A DNA stretch of 12,911 bases from Rickettsiales bacterium (GTDB taxonomy: Bacteria; Pseudomonadota; Alphaproteobacteria; Rs-D84): the NCBI GenBank assembly GCA_031263295.1, contig JAISGC010000005.1, positions 1 to 12,911 of the forward strand. The letters run 5' to 3'. Shown here piece after piece: positions 4,922 through 11,465 of the stretch. Position numbers and translations under genes: made by a program. Each line of letters begins with the position of its first letter. The first letter of the stretch is position 1. The notes beneath the pieces are model-generated. The model ran no database searches and had not been told where the DNA came from. It was given only the letters and a program-made list of their open reading frames with translations.

Positions 4922-6988
4922 TTAAAATACTCCGCCGAGCTCGACCTCGGGCGCGTTATTGCGATAGTCGGTCGTCTTTTTCGGATTCGGTTTTTGCCCG
5001 GGCTTGAAGGCCTCGCTGATTATTGTTCCGTCTGGGGAATCCTGGGCGCTTTGGCCGTCGCCGCGATTCACGCGGCGGAACTCCATTCCGTCCGGGACCG
5101 GGAAGGGCCGGTTCTCGTCGCCCGCGAGCGCGACCTTCATAAAGTCCGAAAACACGCGCGCCGCCATAAAGGAGCCCGTGCCGTTGCCCAAGGGCGTCGG
5201 CTCGTCGAATCCGAGATAGACCCCCGCCGCCAGGTTTTTGGAAAAGCCCACGAACCAGACATCCTTGTTCTCGTTGGTCGTGCCGGTTTTACCCGCGATG
5301 GTCTGGCCCGAGACGCGCGCCTGCTTGCCGGTGCCGCGCTCGACCGCGCCCTGCAAAATCGAAACCATCTGATAGAGCGACTGCGGATCCGACAAGGGTT
5401 CGGCGGCCTCGAACTTTTCGGGCGGCGTCATATCTTCGTCGAAGTCAATCTGCAACTCCTCGCCGCCGCCGAGCACGCGGCCATAGCGGTCCTGAATATA
5501 GTCGACGAACTTTGCATTGCGGCGATAGCCGCCGTTCGCAATCGCCGCATAGCCAAGCAGCAATTTTTCAAGCGTTGTTTCGCCCGAGCCCAGCGCCATC
5601 GAAATATTTATGTTGTTCAGGCGCTCCGGATAGACGCCGAATCTCTGCGCCGCCCAAATCGAGCGCCGTATGCCCAAGGACTGCACGAGGCGCACCGTCG
5701 GCACATTGCGCGATGTTTCCAACGACAGGCGCAGAGGCACCTCGCCCAAAAATTTGCGGTCGTAATTTTCCGGCTTCCAATAGGTGTCGTCCTCTTTCCA
5801 TCCGACAATCGGCGCATCCATAAGGAGCGTTTCGGGCGTGTAGAGCTCCGGCTGCTCCAACGCGTATAAATAAAGGAACGGCTTTATTGCCGAACCCACC
5901 TGTCGGTTCGCCTGGGTCGCGCGATTGTATGAGGACTCGGCGAAACTATATCCGCCCGCGACCGCGACCACGCGGCCCGTGTGCGGATTCATCGCCATAA
6001 TCGCGCCCTGCAAACGCGGCGCTTCGGGGTCCTTTATTTTCGAGTTGTATCGGTCCAGTTCTTTTTTCAGCGCGGCCGACGCGGCCCTCTGAAAATCGGG
6101 AACGATGGTTGTCTTTATATAGAGCCCGCCGTTGTAGAGCGTCTCGCGCCCCAGGCGATTCAGCAGATGCCGCCGCACCTCCTCGGCGAAATATCCGAAG
6201 TCGTCGGACTGCTGCTCGGTGAATCCGCGGTTGATGACGAGCGGTTCGTTCTTGGCCGCGTCGAACTGCGCGCGCGTGATATAGTTCTCGTCCATCATCC
6301 GGCGCAGCACATAGTCGCGGCGCTCTATCGCGCGCTCGCGGTCGTTCGGCGCCTTGGGCAGGGACGCCAGGAACGCAGCCTCGCCCAATGTCAATTCTTT
6401 CACCGGCTTGTTGAAATACATCAACGATGCCGCGCCGACGCCGAACGCGCGCGCGCCCAAAAATATTTGGTTCATATATAAAGTGATGATGTGTTTTTTG
6501 GAAAAGGTGCGTTCGAGGCGCAGCGCCAAAATCGCCTCGCGGATTTTACGCGCGAAGGTCCGGTCGTTCGTCAGAAAGAAGTTCTTCGCGACCTGCTGCG
6601 TTATCGTCGACGCGCCGGACAGGTTCGTCCGCTTGCCGAAAAGACGCGCGACATTGTTGCCGACCGCGCGCGCGATGCCGACTGCGTCTATGCCCGGATG
6701 CGTCCAAAAGTTCTGGTCCTCGGCGGCGATGAACGCGTTCATCAGCGTTTTCGGCAGGTCTTCGTAATCTATGAACACGCGGCGCTCCTGCGCATACTCG
6801 ATAAGGAGCGAGCCGTCCGAAGCGTAAAGCCTTGTAGCGACCGGCGGCGCGTATGCCGCCAGCGATTTATAATCCGGCATATCGTTGCCGTATCGCAAAA
6901 TTATCAGAATCAGAAAAATTATACACGCGAGCATCAGCCAGAAAAAGGCCTTGGCCATAAACTTGAAAAACGATTTCACGCGATGCAT
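4922..6988 (-). CDS. mrcA: Penicillin-binding protein 1A (bifunctional glycosyltransferase/transpeptidase)
   Basis: Class A PBP, 688 residues, slightly short for an alphaproteobacterial PBP1A. A membrane anchor (about 12-30) precedes a GT51 transglycosylase domain whose EDQNFWTHPG motif begins with the catalytic Glu at 90; GASTITQQVAKN and the later RKIREAILALRLE stretch are also typical. The transpeptidase domain has the nucleophile motif SAIK (Ser366, Lys369), SRN (426-428) and KTGTT (from Lys567). The protein polymerises lipid II glycan strands and cross-links their peptides at the cytoplasmic membrane. The ATG at 6988 lies 8 nt after a TATAAT and has no Shine-Dalgarno, so the mRNA is leaderless or nearly so; Met11 is an alternative start, also without one. 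The C-terminal tail after the transpeptidase domain is polar and Pro-rich. It heads a two-gene operon with the 327-aa membrane protein. Confidence 0.95.
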   Translation of the reverse strand: MHRVKSFFKFMAKAFFWLMLACIIFLILIILRYGNDMPDYKSLAAYAPPVATRLYASDGSLLIEYAQERRVFIDYEDLPKTLMNAFIAAEDQNFWTHPGIDAVGIARAVGNNVARLFGKRTNLSGASTITQQVAKNFFLTNDRTFARKIREAILALRLERTFSKKHIITLYMNQIFLGARAFGVGAASLMYFNKPVKELTLGEAAFLASLPKAPNDRERAIERRDYVLRRMMDENYITRAQFDAAKNEPLVINRGFTEQQSDDFGYFAEEVRRHLLNRLGRETLYNGGLYIKTTIVPDFQRAASAALKKELDRYNSKIKDPEAPRLQGAIMAMNPHTGRVVAVAGGYSFAESSYNRATQANRQVGSAIKPFLYLYALEQPELYTPETLLMDAPIVGWKEDDTYWKPENYDRKFLGEVPLRLSLETSRNVPTVRLVQSLGIRRSIWAAQRFGVYPERLNNINISMALGSGETTLEKLLLGYAAIANGGYRRNAKFVDYIQDRYGRVLGGGEELQIDFDEDMTPPEKFEAAEPLSDPQSLYQMVSILQGAVERGTGKQARVSGQTIAGKTGTTNENKDVWFVGFSKNLAAGVYLGFDEPTPLGNGTGSFMAARVFSDFMKVALAGDENRPFPVPDGMEFRRVNRGDGQSAQDSPDGTIISEAFKPGQKPNPKKTTDYRNNAPEVELGGVF

Positions 6989-6996
6989 CGGTGCGG

Positions 6997-7025
6997 ATTA
7001 TAGCAATGGAAAAATCAGGTTGCAA
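6997..7025 (-). promoter_or_regulatory. mrcA promoter, close to the start codon
   Basis: TTGCAA (7025-7020) and TATAAT (7002-6997) lie 17 bp apart, with a TGC giving an extended -10. Only 8 nt separate the -10 from the ATG, implying a leader of 0-2 nt. Confidence 0.65.
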
Positions 7026-7034
7026 TAGTTTTTA

Positions 7035-7117
7035 TAATGACTAATGACTAATAACTAATGACTAATTTCTAATCGGCGGCACATCATTAGTAATTAGTTA
7101 TTAGTCATTAGTCATTA
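7035..7117. repeat. Perfect 25-bp inverted repeat built of TAATGAC-like units
   Basis: The left arm at 7035-7059 is exactly complementary to 7093-7117, around a 33-nt loop. Each arm is made of 7-8-nt units (TAATGAC, TAATAAC) in tandem, and further units run into the loop. It lies between the divergent mrcA promoter and the small-RNA promoter. It has the look of a REP-like or hairpin-forming element rather than a terminator, since it lacks a GC-rich stem. Confidence 0.8.
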
Positions 7118-7125
7118 AAATTATC

Positions 7126-7154
7126 TTGCGCCAACCTTCCAGAAAATATATAAT
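7126..7154 (+). promoter_or_regulatory. Promoter of the predicted small RNA/leader
   Basis: TTGCGC (7126-7131) and a perfect TATAAT (7149-7154) at 17-bp spacing, predicting initiation near 7161. Confidence 0.6.
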
Positions 7155-7160
7155 AACGGG

Positions 7161-7270
7161 GAACCAAGTTGGGAAACTTGCGTTCTGGATGTAGTAATCC
7201 ATATGTATGCGGCGCGTTTGATGCGCCGTAATCCGCGCGCAAATCTTTACGGCCCGTGGGCCGTTTTTTT
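7161..7270 (+). ncRNA. Predicted small RNA or terminated leader (about 110 nt)
   Basis: It lies between a near-consensus promoter and a strong intrinsic terminator and has no convincing reading frame. Predicted structure: CAAGTT/AACTTG (7165-7180) capped by a GGGA tetraloop, CGGCGC/GCGCCG (7210-7228) around a 7-nt loop, and the terminal ACGGCCC/GGGCCGT stem with a U-run. CATATGTATGC (7200-7210), just before the second hairpin, is complementary to GCATACATATG at 7326-7336 in the leader of the downstream gene. This suggests a cis-acting or antisense RNA controlling the 7464 gene, in the manner of C4 or P4 CI RNA, although I cannot match it to a known family. It could instead be just an attenuated 5' leader. 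Confidence 0.55.
7249..7270 (+). terminator. Intrinsic terminator of the small RNA
   Basis: ACGGCCC (7249-7255), a 2-nt gap and GGGCCGT (7258-7264) are followed by a run of T. It lies about 200 nt before the 7464 gene, so transcription from 7126 must read through it to reach that gene. Confidence 0.75.
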
Positions 7271-7287
7271 GCGCAAATACCCGCTAT

Positions 7288-7355
7288 GGTCGGGGTGCCG
7301 CACTGAGAAATCTTTGCGGAATCGTGCATACATATGATTTACTAACACCCTGACC
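7288..7355 (+). promoter_or_regulatory. Structured leader element upstream of the secreted protein gene
   Basis: GGTCGGGGTG (7288-7297) pairs along its whole length with CACCCTGACC (7346-7355), with one G-U pair. It encloses a second hairpin CCGCA/TGCGG (7298-7319) and a single-stranded region holding GCATACATATG, the complement of the upstream small RNA. The arrangement is reminiscent of leaders of phage ash/icd-type genes, but that is only an impression. Confidence 0.5.
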
Positions 7356-7381
7356 GCTTACAGATTTTCCCGACGAAGCCG

Positions 7382-7434
7382 TGCCTTCCGACTGGTGTTC
7401 CCCTCCAAAGGAGGGGAACACCAGTCGGAAGGCA
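7382..7434 (+). promoter_or_regulatory. Perfect 25-bp hairpin just upstream of the 7464 gene
   Basis: TGCCTTCCGACTGG... (7382-7406) is exactly complementary to 7410-7434, with an AAA loop. No T-run follows, so it is not a standard terminator. It ends 17 nt before the Shine-Dalgarno and may stabilise the mRNA, be cut by RNase III, or be a small palindromic insertion. Confidence 0.7.
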
Positions 7435-7463
7435 TCGCATAAAAACAAAACAGGGAGAACACA

Positions 7464-7943
7464 ATGAAAAAACTTATCGCGATTCTGGCGCTCGCAGCGA
7501 CGGCGGCCGACGCCGCGAAACTCTGCCGGGCCAAGCCGACCGGCTATTCGTATTACAGCCGCAGCACGCCGGAGGGCGGCGGGCCGTTCAATTTGGCGAC
7601 GGCGAAATGGGCAATGGGCAGCGGGTGCACAGGATTGATAACCGACGGCGGCCGCGATGTCGCCAGTTATTGCACTACGCGCGTGGCCTCGGGCGTCAGC
7701 GCCTGCATAGACGCCGTGAGCGCTGTTGCCGCCGCCGGGAATAGCTATGCCGACGGATGGGGACTTAATCCGCTCCTTGTCAACGAGGGCGTCGCGACCG
7801 CGACCGGCAATGTTTGCTTTTGCAAGATGACCTGGCCATACGAAGGGAAATGGGTGTTCCGCGAGGAGTTCAACCTGACAAGCACGCAATGCGCGCGCTG
7901 GTGTCCTTCCAGTTGTAGTTGGCTCGGTATCGATTTGTTTTAG
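7464..7943 (+). CDS. Secreted cysteine-rich small protein of unknown function (159 aa)
   Basis: A typical Sec signal peptide (MKKLIAILALAATAADA, cleavage probably after A17) precedes a mature protein of about 140 residues with nine Cys, probably disulfide-bonded. The C-terminal part reads CFCKMTWPYEGKWVF, then CARWCPSSCSW. From memory, this CxCKMTxP...WVF...C..xC..xC ending belongs to small secreted proteins that are numerous in gut alphaproteobacteria, with no function assigned. It has no enzyme motif. The ATG at 7464 has AGGGAG at 7452-7457, 6 nt away. The gene lies downstream of an elaborate RNA leader (promoter at 7126, terminator at 7249, structured element and a long hairpin), so expression is probably controlled by attenuation or antisense RNA. 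It converges with dnaE; only 6 nt separate the two stop codons. Confidence 0.75.
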   Translation: MKKLIAILALAATAADAAKLCRAKPTGYSYYSRSTPEGGGPFNLATAKWAMGSGCTGLITDGGRDVASYCTTRVASGVSACIDAVSAVAAAGNSYADGWGLNPLLVNEGVATATGNVCFCKMTWPYEGKWVFREEFNLTSTQCARWCPSSCSWLGIDLF

Positions 7944-7949
7944 ATTCCG

Positions 7950-10900
7950 CTATTCGATTTCCGTTTTGATGCCGAGGGCCGAGAGCTTCGTCATAGTATC
8001 GGGCAGGATGCGGATGTTGCGCGGCAGGGCCAGCACCGCCTCCTTCGCGCCGTCGATAATTTTTAATGTCATTTTCGTCAGCCCGTTCGGCAGCGCGTCG
8101 ATGAGCGTTTTTAATTCCGTCATCCGCGATTTGTCGCGTATCGACAGCGTGATTTTTTTCGCAACCATCGACGCCCATTCGTCAATCGGAATTATCGTGT
8201 CGATGAATAACGAAACGCTGTTGTCTTCGCGGACGGCCGTGCGCCCCGCGATGATGACCGTGCCGCTTGCCTTCAATGTGTTTTCCAGCTCGAAGACTCC
8301 GTCGCCGAATGCGACCGCGTCCGTGTTCGCGTTGCCGTCCGTGCCGTTGACAATCATCATGGGCTTGCCGGTTTTGGTCAGGCGCCGACGGAATCCCGTC
8401 ACATTCACGGCCATTCGGACGGATTTTTTATCGCCCTGTTTTTCAAGGTCGGCCGCCTTGACCAGATGCTGCGAGTCTATGAGTTTTTTATAAGGGTCCA
8501 GAGGCGAAGATTGCAGCGCGAAGCCGAAGGCCTCGGTCTCCATCGCGAGCTGCTCGTTGAAGCCCCATGCGGGCGATGCCGCGAGTTGCCGCGCGAGCCG
8601 GTCGTCGCCGACATCGTCCTCCGTCGTGTTGTCGAAGAGCGACAATGTCGATTCCGCTTTTTTCTGCGCCGCCGCATAGAGCAGAATCGCGTCGCAATTA
8701 TAATAGAGTTTCGCGCGGTCCGGCTCGAACTTGTCCAGCGCTCCGGCCTTGATAAAGTTTTCAAGTATGCGCTTGTTCAGAAATGGCGCGGTGCGTTTTG
8801 CAAAATCCGTAAGGTTGCGATAGTTCCCATTTGCGACGCGTTCGCTGACCACATTGTCCGTCATAAAAACGCCGACGCCTTTAATCTTCGCAAGTCCGAA
8901 AATAATTTTTCCGTTCCGCACGATAAACTTTGATTCGGATTCGTTGATGTCGGGCGCGACGACATCGAGGCCGAAGTTATTTTTCGCGTCGCGAATAAGG
9001 TCCGCGAGTTCGTCCGCGCTGGTTATATCGCTGCTCATATTCGCGGCCAAAAACTCGGCCGGGTAATGCGTTTTCAGCCACGCGCATTCGTTCGCCAGAA
9101 TCGCATACATCAGAGCGTGCGCTTTGTTGAAGGCGTATTCCGCGAACTTCTCAAATTGATTATAAAGGTCTTCGGCCTGCGGGCGCGTCAGCGTTTTTTG
9201 CGTCTCGCATCCGTCGATAAACTTGACGCGGTTGAGTTCCATCAGGTCTTTGATTTTCTTTCCCATCGCCTTGCGCAGGCTGTCGGATTCGCCGCGCGTA
9301 AAGCCCGCCAGAGCGCGCGACAACTGCATAACCTGCTCCTGATAAACCAGTATGCCGTATGTTTCTTTAAGAATATCTTCGGCCAGCGGATGCGGATAAG
9401 ACACGGGCTCGTCGCCATGCATTCTGGCGATATAAGACGGAATGAAAGCCGCGGGGCCCGGGCGATTCAATGCATTCAGCGCGATGATATTCGCGAAGCA
9501 ATCGGGCCGCATCTGCTGCAAATATTTCTGCACATGCGGCGCATCGAATTGAAATATCCCGAGCGTCCATCCGTTTTGCCAAATCGTTTTATAAACTTTT
9601 TCGTCATCGAGCGGAATCTTCTCCGGGTCTATATCGATGCCGTGATTTTCGCGAATCAATTGACACGCGTATTTTATTATGGTCAAAGTTTCGAGCCCGA
9701 GGAAGTCGAACTTTATCAAGCCCGACGATTCAAGATAGTGCCCGTCGAACTGCGCCGAAGGCATAGGATTGGAGGGGTCGCGATAGACGGGCGAAATCTC
9801 GGTCGTCGGTCGGTCGCCTATGACGACGCCGCAGGCGTGCTGGCCCATATTGCGATAGCTGCCTTCGATTTCGCAGGCGATATTCACGACCTTTTGCAAT
9901 TCAGGGTCGCCCTCCATCGATTCCTTTATCGCGCGATCATCCAAGGCGGCCTTTAATTTTTTAGCATCGGGCGGAATCATTTTGGAAAAGCGGTCGGACT
10001 TGGAATAGGGCATTCCGAAGACGCGCCCGACATCGCGTATCGCGCCGCGCGCCTGCAAACTGCCGAAAGTTATAATCCGGCAGATATGATCCGCGCCGTA
10101 TTTGCCCTGAATATAATCCATTATTTTTTCGATGCCATAGGGCTCGAAATCGATGTCGAAGTCCGGCATAGAAACGCGGTCGGGATTTAAGAATCGCTCG
10201 AACAGCAATCCGTATTTCAGCGGGTCGGCCTTGGAGATTCCGAGCGCCCACGCGACGACGGAACCTGGGCCCGATCCGCGTCCGGGGCCGACCACGATTC
10301 CGTTTTTCTCGGCCCACGCGATGTAGTCCGCGACGATTAAAAAGTATCCGGGAAAGCCCATCTTTATAATGGTTTCTATCTCGAAGTCCGCCTGCGCAAA
10401 GTATCTGTCCCGGTCGGTGATGCCTGTTTCCGCGATGCGTTTTTCGAGCCCCGCATAGACATCGTCCCTCAACATTTTGCACTCGGCTTCGATGTCGTCG
10501 CCGAACTTTGGCAAGAGGGGCTTTTCCTTCACATTCACCATAAAGGCGCAGCGCCGCGCGATGACCATTGTGTTCTCGATTGCCTCGGGCAGGTCGTCGA
10601 ACAGCGCGGCCATTTCTTCGGGCGACTTGAAATATTGCTCCACATTTGCGCGCGCGCGCCCCTCTTGCAAAACCTTGGTCTGGTTCAATATGCAGTGGAG
10701 CGCGTCGGCCGCCTCGTAGTGTCCGGGCGACGCGAAGACGACATCGTTCGTCGCCACAATCGGCAGATTTTTTTCCCGCGCGATGCGAAGCATCTCGGGC
10801 TCGGTTTTGATTTGTTCCGGCAATCCGTGGCGCGATAGTTCGATATAAAACTTGCCCGGAAAAATCGCCGCCAGTTTATCGGCGATAGCATCCGCGCTTT

Positions 10901-11384
10901 GATTTTCCAAAATCATTTTGCCCAGCGGCCCCGTATGCCCGCCCGACAAACAAATCAGTCCGTCCGCGTGCGCCGCCAGCTCGTCGACGGAAATATGCGG
11001 TCCAAGGTGCCAGTCGTCGCCGCGCATATACATAATCTCCGAAAGCTTGCAGAGGTTCACATAGCCATTGTGGTTTTGCGCCAGCAAAACGACCTGCGAC
11101 AATTGCCCGTTGCGCAGAATCTTCGGGTCCGCGGTCGTGTGGTGGTTCAGAGTTATCAGGATTCCGATGATGGCCTGAACGCCCGCGCCCGGCGCGGTGC
11201 CGGAAATCTCGGCGGTCCCCGACATCATATTAGTGTCGGTCAGGGCGATGGCGGGCATTGCGTATTTCTTGCAGAAACCGATGACGCTTGGGCGGTCCGG
11301 GTCCTTTTTGTTGGGCGATATTTCAAGCGTGCCGAAGCCGACGGAATATCGGCTGTGAACGCGAAGATGTATGAAGTCGGCCAT
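7950..11384 (-). CDS. dnaE: DNA polymerase III alpha subunit
   Basis: 1144 residues, close to the usual length for DnaE1. It begins with the PHP domain motif FIHLRVHSRYS. The catalytic Asp cluster PDFDIDF (Asp408-412) and the third catalytic Asp in KFDFLGLE (Asp560) are intact, and KADPLKYGLLFERFLNPDR is a standard palm-region motif. The helix-hairpin-helix/fingers part contains YAFNKAHA, and an OB-fold follows near 985-1065. STLSLF at 912-917 resembles a beta-clamp-binding motif. The protein synthesises DNA as the catalytic core of the replicative holoenzyme. I start it at ATG 11384 (MADFIHLR). An in-frame TTG at 11423 would add 13 residues not expected in the family. The ATG has no Shine-Dalgarno and a candidate -10 lies 10 nt upstream. 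It is divergent from secA and no terminator follows its stop. Confidence 0.95.
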   Translation of the reverse strand: MADFIHLRVHSRYSVGFGTLEISPNKKDPDRPSVIGFCKKYAMPAIALTDTNMMSGTAEISGTAPGAGVQAIIGILITLNHHTTADPKILRNGQLSQVVLLAQNHNGYVNLCKLSEIMYMRGDDWHLGPHISVDELAAHADGLICLSGGHTGPLGKMILENQSADAIADKLAAIFPGKFYIELSRHGLPEQIKTEPEMLRIAREKNLPIVATNDVVFASPGHYEAADALHCILNQTKVLQEGRARANVEQYFKSPEEMAALFDDLPEAIENTMVIARRCAFMVNVKEKPLLPKFGDDIEAECKMLRDDVYAGLEKRIAETGITDRDRYFAQADFEIETIIKMGFPGYFLIVADYIAWAEKNGIVVGPGRGSGPGSVVAWALGISKADPLKYGLLFERFLNPDRVSMPDFDIDFEPYGIEKIMDYIQGKYGADHICRIITFGSLQARGAIRDVGRVFGMPYSKSDRFSKMIPPDAKKLKAALDDRAIKESMEGDPELQKVVNIACEIEGSYRNMGQHACGVVIGDRPTTEISPVYRDPSNPMPSAQFDGHYLESSGLIKFDFLGLETLTIIKYACQLIRENHGIDIDPEKIPLDDEKVYKTIWQNGWTLGIFQFDAPHVQKYLQQMRPDCFANIIALNALNRPGPAAFIPSYIARMHGDEPVSYPHPLAEDILKETYGILVYQEQVMQLSRALAGFTRGESDSLRKAMGKKIKDLMELNRVKFIDGCETQKTLTRPQAEDLYNQFEKFAEYAFNKAHALMYAILANECAWLKTHYPAEFLAANMSSDITSADELADLIRDAKNNFGLDVVAPDINESESKFIVRNGKIIFGLAKIKGVGVFMTDNVVSERVANGNYRNLTDFAKRTAPFLNKRILENFIKAGALDKFEPDRAKLYYNCDAILLYAAAQKKAESTLSLFDNTTEDDVGDDRLARQLAASPAWGFNEQLAMETEAFGFALQSSPLDPYKKLIDSQHLVKAADLEKQGDKKSVRMAVNVTGFRRRLTKTGKPMMIVNGTDGNANTDAVAFGDGVFELENTLKASGTVIIAGRTAVREDNSVSLFIDTIIPIDEWASMVAKKITLSIRDKSRMTELKTLIDALPNGLTKMTLKIIDGAKEAVLALPRNIRILPDTMTKLSALGIKTEIE

Positions 11385-11394
11385 TGCGTCATAT

Positions 11395-11423
11395 TTAATA
11401 ATACAAAACACCTTGCAATTCAA
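11395..11423 (-). promoter_or_regulatory. Candidate dnaE promoter
   Basis: TTGAAT (11423-11418) and TATTAA (11400-11395) at 17-bp spacing. Initiation would fall within a few nt of the ATG at 11384, giving another very short or absent leader. Confidence 0.35.
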
Positions 11424-11443
11424 GGTATTTTTTACTATATAAA
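11413..11443 (+). promoter_or_regulatory. Candidate secA promoter
   Basis: TTGCAA (11413-11418) is followed after 17 bp by TATATA (11436-11441), with an overlapping TATAAA at 11438-11443. The -35 abuts the candidate dnaE -35, and both lie in the inverted repeat ACCTTG/CAAGGT (11410-11426). Confidence 0.45.
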
Positions 11444-11465
11444 TCGGAACTTAAAAGGAATTGAT

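Noticed and set aside
4499..5869. Long plus-strand open frame (456 codons) across the mrcA region
   Set aside because: It is antisense to mrcA and part of the 327-aa gene, which have clear domains. GC-rich codon bias keeps the opposite frame open, and the predicted peptide has no recognisable family.
7035..7117. CRISPR-like short repeats
   Set aside because: The units are 7-8 nt, tandem and arranged as one inverted repeat. There are no spacers of uniform length and no cas genes.
7108..7329. Minus-strand 73-codon frame over the small-RNA region
   Set aside because: It overlaps a plus-strand promoter, hairpins and terminator, with no start signal or recognisable protein.
7284..7889. Minus-strand open frame of 201 codons opposite the secreted-protein gene
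   Set aside because: The plus strand has a signal peptide, a good Shine-Dalgarno and a familiar Cys pattern, whereas this frame runs through the 25-bp hairpin and the structured leader.
9066..9956. Plus-strand open frame of 296 codons inside dnaE
   Set aside because: Antisense shadow of conserved DnaE coding sequence, with no ribosome-binding site or domain.
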